A stretch of DNA of 64,000 nt from Blastococcus sp. DSM 46786 (GCF_900109665.1 NZ_FOAO01000024.1:1-64000), one strand, 5' to 3'; shown: positions 50,475 through 60,477, counted from the first letter of the stretch. Numbers and translations are program-made. Notes: generated by a model not told the origin, from the sequence alone.

Positions 50475-51026
50475 ATGGTCCACGTCTCTGGCACGCTCGC
50501 CACCGTGCGGACGACGAGCAGCCGGGAGGTGTACCGCAACCCGTGGATCCGGGTGCGGGAGGACAGCGTCGAGCGGGCCGACGGGTCCCGCGGCGTCTAC
50601 GGCGTGGTGGAGAAACCCCACTTCGCCCTGGTGCTGCCCGCCGAGCGGGACGGTTTCTGGCTGGTGCAGCAGCACCGCCACCCGCTCGGCCGCCGCGCCT
50701 GGGAGTTCCCGCAGGGCACCTGGACCCAGGGCGCGGAGGGCTCGGCCGAGGAGCTCGCCCGGGCGGAGCTCGCCGAGGAGACGGGGCTGCGCGCCGGCAC
50801 GCTGACCCACCTCGGCCACCTCGACCTGGCGCCGGGGCTCTCCACGCAGGAGTTCGACGTCTGGCTGGCGACAGGGCTCGTGCCCGGCCCTCCCGCGCGG
50901 GAGGCGACCGAGGCCGACATGGTGACCGCGTTCGTCCCCGAGCAGGAGCTGCGGGCGATGATCCGCGACGGCCGCTTCACCGACGGGCCCTCGCTGGCGG
51001 CCTACGCGCTGCTGCTTCTCGGCTGA
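50475..51026 (+). CDS. Nudix hydrolase (ADP-ribose pyrophosphatase-like)
   Basis: The 183-residue protein resembles ADP-ribose pyrophosphatases: NPWIRVREDSVERADGSRGV then FWLVQQHRHPLGRRAWEFPQ, and a Nudix box in GTWTQGAEGSAEELARAELA followed by EETGL. In the usual REUxEE core the Arg is Ala here (AELAEE), while the metal-binding glutamates remain. It may hydrolyse an NDP-sugar. ATG 50475 is chosen; a GTG at 50505 is possible. Confidence 0.85.
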   Translation: MVHVSGTLATVRTTSSREVYRNPWIRVREDSVERADGSRGVYGVVEKPHFALVLPAERDGFWLVQQHRHPLGRRAWEFPQGTWTQGAEGSAEELARAELAEETGLRAGTLTHLGHLDLAPGLSTQEFDVWLATGLVPGPPAREATEADMVTAFVPEQELRAMIRDGRFTDGPSLAAYALLLLG

Positions 51027-51136
51027 GAGGCCGCCCCGCGCCCGGGTGGCGACGGAGCGTGGTGACCGGCCCCCGAACGGGTGTGCCGACCCGCCGCCGG
51101 CGTGCGCGGCGCCCGGGCTCCCCGCAGGCTGTCCCG

Positions 51137-52147
51137 GTGCCCCTGTCCGCCCCGGGTCTGCCCGCGCTGCCGCCCGAGCTCGCCGGGCCCGTCGCCGTGG
51201 AGCTGGCCAAGCCGGTCCGCCAGATCCCGTCGCCCGCCGCGCTGAGCGGGGGGTGCCGGTACGAGCCCAAGTGGGACGGCTACCGGCTGGTGGTCGTGCG
51301 CGACCGCAGCGCCACCCGGCTGTGGTCCAAGCAGGGGCGCGACCTCACCGACCGCTTCCCCGACGTCGCCGCCGCCGCGCTCGCCCAGGTTCCTCCCGGC
51401 ACCGTGGTCGACGGCGAGGTCGTCATCTGGCACGACGACCGGCTCGATTTCGGCCTGCTGCAGCAGCGCATGGTGACCTCGGCCGGGCGCATCGCGGCGC
51501 AGGTCTCCACCGCGCCCGCCTCCTACGTGGCCTTCGACCTGCTGGCCGCCGGTGGGGAGGACCTGCGCGGCCGGACGTTCACCCGGCGCCGCGCCGCCCT
51601 CGAGCAGCTGGCCGCCCGCTGGGCCCCGCCGATGCAGCTCTCCCCGGTGACCGCCGACCCCGCCGAGGCGCGGAGGTGGTTCGACGACTTCCGCCCGGCC
51701 GGCGTCGAGGGGCTGGTCGTGAAGGGGGCGGCGACCCGCTACGCCCCCGGGCGCCGGGAGTGGCTGAAGGTCAAGAGCTGGGAGACGACCGAGGTGCTGG
51801 CCGGCGGCGTCATCGGTGACCTGGACCGGCCGAGCCAGCTGGTGGCCGGCCGCTACCGCGACGGCGAGCTCGTCGTCGTCGGCCGGAGCAGCCCGCTCTC
51901 GCCCGCCCAGTCCGCCGAGCTGGCCGCCGTGCTCCGCCCCGCCGGCCCGGACCACCCCTGGCCCGAGCGGATCGGCACCGGCCGGTTCGGCGGCGGCCGC
52001 CTGGCCGTGCCCCTCACGCGCGTGGAGCCGAGCGCCGTCGTCGAGGTGAGCGCCGACGCCGCTCTGCAGGCCGGGGTGTTCCGCCACCCCCTGCGCTTCG
52101 TCCGGGTGCGCCCCGACCTCCGCCGCGAGGACCTCCCCGCGATCTGA
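51137..52147 (+). CDS. ligC: ATP-dependent DNA ligase (LigC/LigD ligase-domain type)
   Basis: The ~336-residue enzyme has the adenylation motif EPKWDGYR (K45), VDGEVVIW, SYVAFDLLA, EGLVVKG and the WLKVKSW motif V, plus a C-terminal OB-fold (about 215-330). It seals DNA nicks using ATP. No Ku, polymerase or nuclease domain is adjacent, so it is a stand-alone ligase. The start is uncertain (GTG 51137 chosen; GTG 51061 also in frame). Confidence 0.9.
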   Translation: MPLSAPGLPALPPELAGPVAVELAKPVRQIPSPAALSGGCRYEPKWDGYRLVVVRDRSATRLWSKQGRDLTDRFPDVAAAALAQVPPGTVVDGEVVIWHDDRLDFGLLQQRMVTSAGRIAAQVSTAPASYVAFDLLAAGGEDLRGRTFTRRRAALEQLAARWAPPMQLSPVTADPAEARRWFDDFRPAGVEGLVVKGAATRYAPGRREWLKVKSWETTEVLAGGVIGDLDRPSQLVAGRYRDGELVVVGRSSPLSPAQSAELAAVLRPAGPDHPWPERIGTGRFGGGRLAVPLTRVEPSAVVEVSADAALQAGVFRHPLRFVRVRPDLRREDLPAI

Positions 52148-52213
52148 GGGGGGGCCCTCCCCCCTGCGGGTGAACCGGATCACCCACCCGCGGTCGGCGG
52201 CCGATGGGATCGG

Positions 52214-54067
52214 GTGACCACCTCTCCCTCCCGGGCCCCGGCCACCGCGCGCGCCGCGTGGTGCCACGCCGGGCTGGCCGCGGTCGTGGCGCTCCTCGTG
52301 TCCACGGTCGTGCCGATCGGTCCCTGGCGACCGGCGGCCGAGGTGCCGCTCTTCCTGCTCGGCGTGGCGGCCGGCGCCACCGCGCTGCGCGACCACCGGT
52401 CACCGCTGACCACCGCCTGGCGCGCGCTCTGCGTGGGGCTGGCCTGCTTCGCCGCCAGCAGTGCGGTGGAGACGCCGGCCCTCGCCGGCGTGCTCCCGGG
52501 GCCGCTCGGCACCGTGGAGTCCGGTCTCGACGTCGCTGCCTACCTGGCGGTCGTGGTGGGCGCGATCGCGGTCGTGCGCGGCCCCCGGCGGCGCGACTGG
52601 GCCGCCACCGGCGACACCGCGACCTTGCTGCTGGCCGCCGGGCTCGCCGTCCTCGCCATCGTCGGCGGCCGGCACGACGTGCCGGCCGACCTGCTCGAGA
52701 CCGGCATCGGCACGCCGCTGATCACCGTGGTGCTCCTCATCGTCTGCGTCCCGCTGGCCATGGCCCGCGGCCGTCGGTCGGTGAGCTCCCTGGCCCTGCT
52801 CGCCGCGGGGGTCCTCACCGTCGCCGGCTACGCCGGACGCCTGGTGGCCGGACCGCTCCGCGAGAACCCCTGGCTGGACCCGCTGCCGCTGCTGGCGATC
52901 GCCGCCCTCGTGCTCGCCATGCGGCACCCGTCGGTCCGCGCCCTGGGCGCACGCCCCGAAACCGAGCAGGAGGCCGCGTCGAGCCGGGTCCTCGGCCTGG
53001 GCGCCGCCCTGCTGATCAGCCCGGCGCTGCTGCTCCTGTGGAGCATCGGCCACGGCGGCGTCGGCTACCTCCTGGGCCTGGGCAGCACGCTGCTCACCGG
53101 GCTGGCGCTGTGGCGGCTGGCAGCGCTGACCCGCGAACGCGAACGGGCCCGGGCCGCCCTGGCCGCCGGCGAGGCACGCCTCCAGATCCTGCTCGAGAAC
53201 GCCGCCGACGTCATCGCCATCGTCGACGCCGCGGGATCGGTCGCGTACATGAGCCCGGCGGTCCAGTCGCTCCTCGGCCGCCCCCCGGCGGACTACGTCG
53301 GGCGCGACGCCATCTCGCTGGCCGATCCCCGCGACCAGCCGCGCCTGCAGGCTGCTGTCGCCGCGGCCGGCCGCTCGCCGGGCGGCGGCTCCGGCGTCGT
53401 GGACACCGACATCCGCGTCCAGCACAGCTCGGGCGGCACCCGGTGGGTGGAGATGCGGATCAGCGGTCGCGTGGACGCCGTCGGCATCGAGGGCTGGGTC
53501 GTGAACTTCCGCGAGGTCACCGACCGGAAGCTGTTCGAGGACGAGTTGCGGCGCCAGGCGCGCACCGACCCCCTGACCGGGCTGCTCAACCGGACCGCCT
53601 TCAACGAGCGGCTCGCCTCCGCGACCGCCGACGCCGGACCGGGCACCTCGCCGGCGGTGCTCTTCGTCGACGTCGACGATTTCAAGGACGTGAACGACAC
53701 CCTGGGGCACGCGGCCGGGGACGAGCTGCTGCTGGCCGTCGCCGCCCGGCTCTCCGCCGGCGTGCGCGGGGAGGACGTGGTCGCGCGGCTGGGCGGTGAC
53801 GAGTTCGCCCTCCTGCTGGCCGACGCCGATGCCGTGCGGCTGCGCGAGGTCGCCGACCGGCTGCTGACCGCGCTGCGCGCGCCGGTCCGGGTCGGCACCC
53901 GCACCATCACCGTGACCGTGACCGCCAGCATCGGCGGCGCGCTCGGGACGGCCGGCTGCACCGCCGAGGAGCTGCTGCACCGCGCCGACACCGCCATGTA
54001 CGCCGCCAAGCGGACCGGCAAGGACTCGCATGTCCTGCTGGGGGCGGCGGAGGACGCGCTGCCCTGA
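52214..54067 (+). CDS. membrane-bound PAS-GGDEF diguanylate cyclase
   Basis: The 617-residue protein has about nine to ten N-terminal membrane spans (about 15-300), a PAS domain (about 315-435; QILLENAADVIAIVDAAGSV) and a GGDEF domain with LGGDEFALLLAD. It should synthesise c-di-GMP in response to a membrane or small-molecule signal. It has no EAL domain. It is the second cyclase in the window and converges with a MarR gene. Confidence 0.9.
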   Translation: MTTSPSRAPATARAAWCHAGLAAVVALLVSTVVPIGPWRPAAEVPLFLLGVAAGATALRDHRSPLTTAWRALCVGLACFAASSAVETPALAGVLPGPLGTVESGLDVAAYLAVVVGAIAVVRGPRRRDWAATGDTATLLLAAGLAVLAIVGGRHDVPADLLETGIGTPLITVVLLIVCVPLAMARGRRSVSSLALLAAGVLTVAGYAGRLVAGPLRENPWLDPLPLLAIAALVLAMRHPSVRALGARPETEQEAASSRVLGLGAALLISPALLLLWSIGHGGVGYLLGLGSTLLTGLALWRLAALTRERERARAALAAGEARLQILLENAADVIAIVDAAGSVAYMSPAVQSLLGRPPADYVGRDAISLADPRDQPRLQAAVAAAGRSPGGGSGVVDTDIRVQHSSGGTRWVEMRISGRVDAVGIEGWVVNFREVTDRKLFEDELRRQARTDPLTGLLNRTAFNERLASATADAGPGTSPAVLFVDVDDFKDVNDTLGHAAGDELLLAVAARLSAGVRGEDVVARLGGDEFALLLADADAVRLREVADRLLTALRAPVRVGTRTITVTVTASIGGALGTAGCTAEELLHRADTAMYAAKRTGKDSHVLLGAAEDALP

Positions 54068-54080
54068 CGGAACGGGCGGC

Positions 54081-54593
54081 TCAGGGCTGCTGCGGCACCC
54101 GCCCCAGGCCCACGAGAAGGCGGCGCAGCAGCGCCGCCAGCTGCTCCCGGTCCTCCGACGGCAGCGCCTCCAGCAGCCGCCGCTCGGTCTCCAGGTGATC
54201 GGGCAGCGCCGCGTCCAGCGCCGCGCGCCCCGCGTCGGTGAGCGTGACGACGACGGCCCGGCCGTCGGCCTCGCTGCGCTCGCGGGTGATCAGGCCCCGC
54301 TCCTCCAGCCGGTCCAGCCGCTGCGTGATCGCGCCGGAGGTGACCAGCGCCGTGCGCATGAGGGCGGTCGGCGTGAGCTGGTAGGGCGCGCCCGCCCGCC
54401 GCAGGGCCGCCAGCACGTCGAAGGACGGCGCGTCGAGGCCATACCGGGCGAACGTGGCCCGCTGGGCGAGGTGGACCTCGCGCTGGAGCTGGGTGATGCG
54501 CCCGACGATCCCCATCGGCGAGCAGTCGAGGTCCGGACGCTCCCGGGCCCACTGCTCGAGGATCAGGTCGACGGCGTCCTCCACGTCGCTCAC
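54081..54593 (-). CDS. MarR-family transcriptional regulator
   Basis: The 170-residue protein has the MarR winged helix: YGLDAPSFDVLAALRRAGAP then LTPTALMRTALVTSGAITQR and the wing RSEADGRAVVVTLTDAGRAA. The N-terminal extension is longer than in many relatives. GTG start. Its targets are not obvious; the divergent side is a same-strand MEDS gene 37 bp upstream. Confidence 0.9.
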   Translation of the reverse strand: MSDVEDAVDLILEQWARERPDLDCSPMGIVGRITQLQREVHLAQRATFARYGLDAPSFDVLAALRRAGAPYQLTPTALMRTALVTSGAITQRLDRLEERGLITRERSEADGRAVVVTLTDAGRAALDAALPDHLETERRLLEALPSEDREQLAALLRRLLVGLGRVPQQP

Positions 54594-54630
54594 CGTAACG
54601 GCCCCGGCGGCGCAGACGGATCGGCGCGCA

Positions 54631-55641
54631 TCAGCGCAGGCGGGAGCTGAGCCGGACGGTGAAGCCGGCCGGCCCCGGGACCAGGTCGACGTGGTCCCAG
54701 AGCTTGCGGGTCAGCCACAGGCCCATGCCGCCCTTCGCGAGGTCCACGCCGTGCGCCGGGTGGAAGCCGGGGAAGGGGACGTCGGTGCCGTGCCCCTGGT
54801 CGGTGATGGCGCACACCAGCCGCTCGCCGTCGCCCCACACGCGGGCCGACACGGGGCGGGCCCCGTGCCGGAAGGCGTTGCTGGCGATCTCGCTGGCGGC
54901 GAAGTGCAGGTCGGCGGCCTGGTCGGGATCGGGCACCCGGGCCTGGATCACCGTCCGCAGGAGCCGGCGCAGCTCGGAGAGCGACGGGGCGTCGTCCACC
55001 GCCAGCGCCGGGGCCTGCCCCTCCAGCGGCTCACGGGGCACCGGCAGCCGGCGCGCGTAGCCGGCAGGGTCCTCGAAGGCCCCGCTCGGGACCACCCGGC
55101 CGCCGGTGAGCACCCAGGGGTGCGTGGCGGCCACGCCGGCGAGCACCTCGGCGGAGAGCTCGCGGCGGTCGAGCAGGCACAGGCCCGACACCGGCCGGGC
55201 GGCCAGCAGCAGGTTCGCGGCGGCCTCGTAGCGCAGCCCCTCGCACCAGTCGCGCGGTGTCGGCCCGAACCGGACCTGACCCGCGACCCGCAACCGGCCC
55301 GATCCGGTGCCCCGCGCCCGCCGCACCAGGTCGCGGCCGGCGGCGACGGCGTCGGGCACCGTCGTGCCGAGGAGGCACAGCCGGGTGTCCTCCTCGACCG
55401 TTCCGGCACGCTCGCCCAGCGCACCGGTGACCAGCGCCGCCGTCTCCGGGGGGCAGGAGAGGACGACCAGGTCGTCCGCCCGCAGCCCCTCGTCGATGTA
55501 GGGCAGGACGGCGGCCAGCAGCTCCTCGTCGGAGCCGACCGGCGCGGCGAGGTGCGCGACGCCCGGGAGGGTGTCCACCGGGCGGGCACGGGAACGGTCG
55601 GGCGCAACCGTCGCCGCGCCCTCGCCGGTTCCCTGCTCCAT
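54631..55641 (-). CDS. MEDS-domain protein with HATPase_c (anti-sigma-factor-type kinase)
   Basis: The 336-residue protein has an N-terminal MEDS (DcmR-like) sensory domain (about 25-185; HLAAPVGSDEELLAAVLPYI, DDLVVLSCPPETAALV) and a C-terminal RsbW-like HATPase (about 215-335; ADLHFAASEIASNAFRHGAR, GMGLWLTRKLWDHVDL). This architecture is common in actinobacteria and probably works in partner switching with STAS proteins and SpoIIE-type phosphatases such as those at 10.4 and 12.6 kb. ATG 55641 has a CAGGAGA SD. Confidence 0.88.
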   Translation of the reverse strand: MEQGTGEGAATVAPDRSRARPVDTLPGVAHLAAPVGSDEELLAAVLPYIDEGLRADDLVVLSCPPETAALVTGALGERAGTVEEDTRLCLLGTTVPDAVAAGRDLVRRARGTGSGRLRVAGQVRFGPTPRDWCEGLRYEAAANLLLAARPVSGLCLLDRRELSAEVLAGVAATHPWVLTGGRVVPSGAFEDPAGYARRLPVPREPLEGQAPALAVDDAPSLSELRRLLRTVIQARVPDPDQAADLHFAASEIASNAFRHGARPVSARVWGDGERLVCAITDQGHGTDVPFPGFHPAHGVDLAKGGMGLWLTRKLWDHVDLVPGPAGFTVRLSSRLR

Positions 55642-55782
55642 CCGGTCTCCTGCACCCTCGGACCGGAACCTTCCCGGCCGACTGGTTGAGCATTCTGCGA
55701 CATCGTCGGTCAGGTCCCGCACCGGGGCGCGGCGAACGACCGGTCCTCACCCCTCGGGGCGACCGCAGAGGCCCGGACGCGA

Positions 55783-55817
55783 CCGGTGGCGGTGGGGTCG
55801 GACCCCACCGCCACCGG
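55783..55817 (-). terminator. GC-rich stem-loop after the MCP gene
   Basis: 17-bp perfect arms (CCGGTGGCGGTGGGGTC and complement) separated by one base lie 43 nt downstream of the MCP stop codon. No gene is seen in 55642-55859. Confidence 0.7.
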
Positions 55818-55859
55818 CCGGTCGCGCCGCGCCGCGCCGCGCCCACGGCTACCGGCGGG

Positions 55860-57443
55860 TCAGCTCTGGAACGCCCCGGCCACCTTCCGCAGCTCACCGG
55901 ACATGCGCACGAGATCGTCCGCCGCGGTCTGCATCGCGGCCACCCCTGCGGAGGTCTCCTGAGCACCCTGGGCCACCTCGCCGACGGTGCCGGCGATCGA
56001 CCGGCCGCTCTCCGCGGCGTCCCCGATCGCCCGGCTCATCTCGTTCGTCGTCGCGGTCTGCTCCTCGACGGCGGAGGCGATCGTCGTCTGGTAGTCGTTG
56101 ATCTCCGCGATGATCGCGGTGACGCTGCCGATCGCCTGGACGGCGCTGCCCGTGTCGGTCTGGATGGCCTCGACCCGCCTGGCGATGTCCTCGGTGGCCT
56201 TCGCCGTCTCCTGCGCCAGCTCCTTGACCTCGTTGGCGACGACGGCGAAGCCCTTGCCGGCCTCACCGGCCCGCGCGGCCTCGATCGTGGCGTTCAGCGC
56301 CAGCAGGTTCGTCTGCTCGGCGATGCTCGTGATGACCTTCACCACGTTGCCGATCTCCGCCGAGGACTCCCCCAGCTTGCCGATCGTGGCCGAGGTCGAC
56401 TCCGCCGCGGACACCGCGCTGCCGGCGATGCGCGCGGCCTCGGCGGCGTTGTGCGCGATCTCGCGGATGGATGCGCCCATCTCCTCCGCGCCCGCGGCGA
56501 CCGCCTCGATGCCGTTGCTCACCTCGCGGGTGGCCTCGGTGACGTCCCGGGCCTGGCCCTGCGAACGATCGGCCGTGCCGGCGATCGACTCGCTGGTGGA
56601 CGACAGGGTGCGGGCGGCCTCCTCGAGCAGCTGCGATGCCTGGCCGACCTCGCGCACGACGCCGGAGACCCGCCCCAGCGTGGTGTTCACCGCGCCGGCG
56701 AGCTGGTCCAGCTCGGTCCTCCCGGCCCCCTCGTCGAGCCGGCGCTGCAGGTCACCGGTGCTCAGCACCTCGGTCATGGTGCGCAGCGGCCGGCTGATGC
56801 TGCGGGAGATGACCAGCGACAGGGCCACGATGAGCAGGCACACCGGTGCGACCCAGAGCGCCATGACGAGCAGCTCCGCGCGGAAGGCGCCGTCGAGGTC
56901 GGCGACGTAGATGCCGGACCCGACCACCCAGCCCCACGGCTCGTAGCCGGTCACGTAGGAGACCTTGGGCTGCGGCTCCTCCTCGCCAGGCTTCGGCCAC
57001 AGGTAGTCGACGAAGCCGCTGCCCTCGGCCTCGACGACCTCCACGAACTCCACGAAGAGCTTCTTGCCGTCGGGGTCCTCGTTGGCCGAGAGGTCCTGCC
57101 CGTCGAGCTCCGGCTTGATGGGGTGCATGACCATGCGGGGGGTCATGTCGTTGATCCAGAAGTACTCCTCGCCGGAGTACCGCAGGCCACGGACCGCGGC
57201 GACGGCCGCCGCCTGCGCCTCCTCCCGGGTCAGCTCGCCCGCCGCCTCCCGCTCGCCGAAGTGGGCGATCACACCCAGCGCGGCCTCGACGGCCACCCGG
57301 GCCTGGCTGCGCTGCTCCTCCTCGATCGTCGAGCGCACCTGCAGTGCCCCGATCACGGCGATCGTCGCCATCCCGATCACCGCGACGAGCACCAGCGTCA
57401 TCAGACGGGTGCTCACCTTCACGCGGCGCAGTCGCCCGGTCAT
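55860..57443 (-). CDS. methyl-accepting chemotaxis protein with single Cache sensor
   Basis: The 527-residue membrane receptor has TM1 (about 13-33), an extracellular Cache domain (about 35-190; [31 protein letters not shown]), TM2 (about 192-212), HAMP (about 213-268) and an MCP signalling domain with the tip [20 protein letters not shown] and [15 protein letters not shown]. It controls CheA. The ATG 57443 has an AAGGAG SD. The relatives sense small carboxylates or amino acids. Confidence 0.93.
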   Translation of the reverse strand: MTGRLRRVKVSTRLMTLVLVAVIGMATIAVIGALQVRSTIEEEQRSQARVAVEAALGVIAHFGEREAAGELTREEAQAAAVAAVRGLRYSGEEYFWINDMTPRMVMHPIKPELDGQDLSANEDPDGKKLFVEFVEVVEAEGSGFVDYLWPKPGEEEPQPKVSYVTGYEPWGWVVGSGIYVADLDGAFRAELLVMALWVAPVCLLIVALSLVISRSISRPLRTMTEVLSTGDLQRRLDEGAGRTELDQLAGAVNTTLGRVSGVVREVGQASQLLEEAARTLSSTSESIAGTADRSQGQARDVTEATREVSNGIEAVAAGAEEMGASIREIAHNAAEAARIAGSAVSAAESTSATIGKLGESSAEIGNVVKVITSIAEQTNLLALNATIEAARAGEAGKGFAVVANEVKELAQETAKATEDIARRVEAIQTDTGSAVQAIGSVTAIIAEINDYQTTIASAVEEQTATTNEMSRAIGDAAESGRSIAGTVGEVAQGAQETSAGVAAMQTAADDLVRMSGELRKVAGAFQS

Positions 57444-57563
57444 GGATGCTCCTTCGGTCGGATCCTCTCCTCCCGTGGTCGGGCCGCGCGGCGCAGGCTC
57501 AACTCGAACGGACCCACCGATGCCGGATGGTGACCTGGATCGCCATGCGGGATCCACCGACCC

Positions 57564-58694
57564 TCAGCGCCGCCGCGACACCGTCACCGTGAACTTCGGG
57601 TCCCGGTGGGCCACCCGGGTCGGCCCGACCACCCGGTTCAGCGCCGGGCGGTAGCGCAGCGCCGAGTTGTAGACCGTCCACAGCTCGCCGCCGGGGCGCA
57701 GCAACCGCGCCGCCGCCGCGAACAGCCGGTCGGCGGCCGTCGTCACCACCGCCGCACCCACGTGGAACGGCGGGTTGCAGACCACCAGGTCCACCGAGCG
57801 GTCCGGCACGGTCGCGGCGGCGTCGTCACGGCGGACCTCCACCCGGTCGGCGACGCCGTTGGCGGCCGCCGTCGCCGCGGCGGAGGCGACGGCCGCGGCG
57901 GACTGGTCCACGGCAAGGACGCGCAGCTCCGGGCGGTCGCGGGCCAGCAGCGCGGCCAGGACGCCGGTGCCGCAACCGAGGTCCACGGCGGTCCGCGCAC
58001 CGGGCGCCATCTCCGGGAGCGCCCGCAGCAGCGCCCGGGTGCCGATGTCGATCCGCGTGCCGGCGAAGGCTGCCCCGTGGGCGCACACCGTCAGGCCGAG
58101 GTCCGGGTGCTCCTGGCGCCGGGGGAACGACGACGGGCGCGGCTTCGGCCCGCGGGCCACCAGCACCCGGGACTTCTGCCGCGCCAGCGTCGCCTGCACC
58201 TCGCCGAAGGAGGCGCCGAGGACGTCGTTCATCGCGTGCGTCATGTGCTTGACCCGGCCGCCCACCAGGACGGTGACGTCGGGGGCCGCAGCCCCGGCGA
58301 CCACCTCGGCGATCTCGCGCAGCGCGTCCAGCCCCTTGGGCGCCTTGACGAGCACCACCCGCGCCCCGGCCGCCAGCTCGGGGCCCAGCGGCAGGGACCG
58401 GGACGAGCCGGCCAGGCCGACGCGCTCGGCGTTCGCGGCCAGCGCCCGCTCCCCCACCAGCAGGTCCTGGCCCACCCGCACGCCGGTCCGCCCGTGCCGG
58501 GCGACGAGCCCCAGCGCGAGCGCGCCGTAGGAGTCGTCGACGACGGCGACCTCGCCCGGCCCGCAGCCGGGGACCAGCTCGGCCGCGAGGTCCAGCAGCA
58601 GCCGGTCGGTCGCGTCGACGGCGACCAGGTCGGGCGCCTCGACGTCCGGGGTGCGCCGGAGCGCGCCCAGGACCTCGTCGGGGGTCAGCGCCAC
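57564..58694 (-). CDS. RlmG/RsmC-like class I methyltransferase
   Basis: The 376-residue protein has two Rossmann-like halves. The N-terminal half is degenerate; the C-terminal half is catalytic with VDLGCGTGVLA, the SAM-binding loop LAVDQSAAAV, and the NPPF motif (VVCNPPFHVG). This matches RlmG/RsmC rRNA guanine-N2 methyltransferases. It probably methylates 23S or 16S rRNA. It is followed by the dehalogenase gene on the same strand. Confidence 0.9.
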   Translation of the reverse strand: MALTPDEVLGALRRTPDVEAPDLVAVDATDRLLLDLAAELVPGCGPGEVAVVDDSYGALALGLVARHGRTGVRVGQDLLVGERALAANAERVGLAGSSRSLPLGPELAAGARVVLVKAPKGLDALREIAEVVAGAAAPDVTVLVGGRVKHMTHAMNDVLGASFGEVQATLARQKSRVLVARGPKPRPSSFPRRQEHPDLGLTVCAHGAAFAGTRIDIGTRALLRALPEMAPGARTAVDLGCGTGVLAALLARDRPELRVLAVDQSAAAVASAAATAAANGVADRVEVRRDDAAATVPDRSVDLVVCNPPFHVGAAVVTTAADRLFAAAARLLRPGGELWTVYNSALRYRPALNRVVGPTRVAHRDPKFTVTVSRRR

Positions 58695-58701
58695 GCCGGC
58701 C

Positions 58702-59619
58702 TCAGGTGCGCGGTGTCGCGGCGACGAGGTCGGCGACGACGCGGGCGAGCTCGGGGCCGACGTCCTCCTGCAGGAAGTGGCCGCCGCCGGGCAGCGTCGT
58801 GTGCGCCATCCCCCGGGCGCCGGGCACCAGCTTCTGGAACACCCGGTCGCCCCCGCCGGTGATCGGGTCGCCGTCGGAGAAGGCCGTGAGGAACGGCTTC
58901 TCCCAGCTCATCAGCACCTCCCAGGCGGCCCGGTTGGCCGCGGCCGCCGGGTCGTCGGGCGACGTCGGGACCAGCGCGGGGAACTGGCGGGCGCCGGCGG
59001 TGTACCGGTCGTCGGGGAAGGGCGCGTCGTAGGCGGCCAGCACCTCCGGGGCGAGCCCGCCGACGGTGCCGTTGCCGACGATGCGGCCGATGTGGAACTC
59101 GGGGCTCTCCTGGGAGAACCGCTGCCAGGCCAGGAACGCCTCGCTCATCCGCTGGTCGCCGGTGGGGAGCCCGGTGTTGGCGACGACGACGCGGGCGAAG
59201 CGGTCGGGGTTCTCGGCGACCAGCCGCAGCCCGATGAGGCCGCCCCAGTCCTGGCAGACCAGCGTGGCGTCGCGCAGGTCCAGCTCGTCGAGCAACGCCT
59301 GGCGCATCCACCCGACGTGCCGGGCGTAGGTGTAGGCGGACCGCTCGACCGGCTTGTCGGAGCGGCCGAACCCGACCAGGTCGGGCGCCACGACGCGCAG
59401 GCCGGCCTCGACCAGCACCGGGATCATCCGGCGGTAGAGGAAGGACCAGGACGGCTCGCCGTGGAGCAGCAGCACCGTCTCGCCGTCGGCCGGGCCCTCG
59501 TCGACGTAGGCGACCCGCAGCCGGCCGCCGTCGCCGTCGTCGACCTCGACGTAGCGGGGCTCGTACGGGAAGCCGGGCAGATCGGCGAAGCGCTCGTCAG
59601 GGGTGCGGAGAGTGTCCAC
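58702..59619 (-). CDS. haloalkane dehalogenase
   Basis: The 305-residue alpha/beta hydrolase has the haloalkane dehalogenase pattern: HGEPSW (53-58, halide-stabilising region), the nucleophile D124 in VCQDWGG with adjacent W125, and a C-terminal catalytic His in GGGHFLQED. Spacing agrees well with DhlA-like enzymes. It would hydrolyse a carbon-halogen bond. GTG 59619 has a GGAGG SD. A long AT-rich palindrome lies 20 nt upstream. Confidence 0.9.
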   Translation of the reverse strand: MDTLRTPDERFADLPGFPYEPRYVEVDDGDGGRLRVAYVDEGPADGETVLLLHGEPSWSFLYRRMIPVLVEAGLRVVAPDLVGFGRSDKPVERSAYTYARHVGWMRQALLDELDLRDATLVCQDWGGLIGLRLVAENPDRFARVVVANTGLPTGDQRMSEAFLAWQRFSQESPEFHIGRIVGNGTVGGLAPEVLAAYDAPFPDDRYTAGARQFPALVPTSPDDPAAAANRAAWEVLMSWEKPFLTAFSDGDPITGGGDRVFQKLVPGARGMAHTTLPGGGHFLQEDVGPELARVVADLVAATPRT

Positions 59620-59638
59620 GGTCCGGCCTCCACGTCCT

Positions 59639-59700
59639 GGGCATAGGAAGCTATGCATGCGGTTTCGGGGCCTGAACCGTATGCATAGCTTCCTATGCCC
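59639..59700. repeat. 62-bp AT-richer palindrome between msrA and the dehalogenase
   Basis: Perfect 20-bp arms (GGGCATAGGAAGCTATGCAT and complement) continue inwards as GCGGTT/AACCGT with one mismatch. The composition is less GC-rich than its surroundings. Both flanking genes are on the minus strand, so it could terminate msrA transcripts or regulate the dehalogenase. It does not match the other palindrome families. Confidence 0.8.
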
Positions 59701-59718
59701 GGGGAGGGCGGGCCTGGT

Positions 59719-60372
59719 TCAGACGCCGGGGAGGCCCACCGGGCAGGAGACGCCGGTCGAGTGCACCGGGCAGTAGCCGTTCGGCACCTTGTACAGGTAC
59801 TGCTGGTGGTAGTCCTCGGCGTAGAAGAACTCGCCCAGCGGCGCGATCTCGGTGGTGACCTCGCCGTATCCGGCCGCCGTCAGCCGCTCCTGGTACGCCT
59901 CGCGGGTGGCCCGCGCCGCGGCCTCCTGCTCCGGTGAGGCGTGGTAGATCGCCGAGCGGTACTGGGTGCCGACGTCGTTGCCCTGCCGCATGCCCTGGGT
60001 GGGGTCGTGGTCCTCCCAGAACGCCTTCAGCAGCTGCTCGTAGGAGGTCTGCGCCGGGTCGAAGACCACGAGGACGACCTCGGTGTGACCGGTGCGCGCC
60101 GAGCAGACCTCGTCGTAGGTCGGGTTCGGCGTGTGGCCACCGGCGTAACCGGCCGCGGTCGAGTAGACGCCGGGCAGCTGCCAGAACACCTTCTCGACGC
60201 CCCAGAAGCACCCGGCGCCGAAGACGGCGGTCTGCAGGCCCTCGGGGAAGGGCGGCTGGATGCGGTTGCCGTTCACCGCGTGCACCTCGGGCACGTGCGG
60301 CAGCGGGTCGGGACGGCCCGGGAGGGCGTCCTCGGCCGAGACGGGCTGCGTCTTGTACCGGGAGAAGAGCAT
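59719..60372 (-). CDS. msrA: peptide-methionine (S)-S-oxide reductase
   Basis: The 217-residue enzyme reduces methionine-S-sulphoxide in proteins. The catalytic GCFWG is at about 53-57, with family blocks [52 protein letters not shown] and the C-terminal resolving cysteines ([14 protein letters not shown]). It is an oxidative-stress repair enzyme. ATG start. Confidence 0.97.
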   Translation of the reverse strand: MLFSRYKTQPVSAEDALPGRPDPLPHVPEVHAVNGNRIQPPFPEGLQTAVFGAGCFWGVEKVFWQLPGVYSTAAGYAGGHTPNPTYDEVCSARTGHTEVVLVVFDPAQTSYEQLLKAFWEDHDPTQGMRQGNDVGTQYRSAIYHASPEQEAAARATREAYQERLTAAGYGEVTTEIAPLGEFFYAEDYHQQYLYKVPNGYCPVHSTGVSCPVGLPGV

Positions 60373-60477
60373 GCCCCCACTCTAGGTCGGTCGTGCAACA
60401 CCGATCCGGGCGTGGAACACCTCCCCCGACGGCACCGGGGGCTTGCCCCCGGCGGCAACCACCGCTACCGTCGTTCT

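Noticed and set aside
60435-60452. Small hairpin CCGGGGG-CTTG-CCCCCGG upstream of the SRPBCC gene
   Set aside because: It lies between divergent starts where no terminator is expected. Short GC hairpins arise often by chance in this composition.
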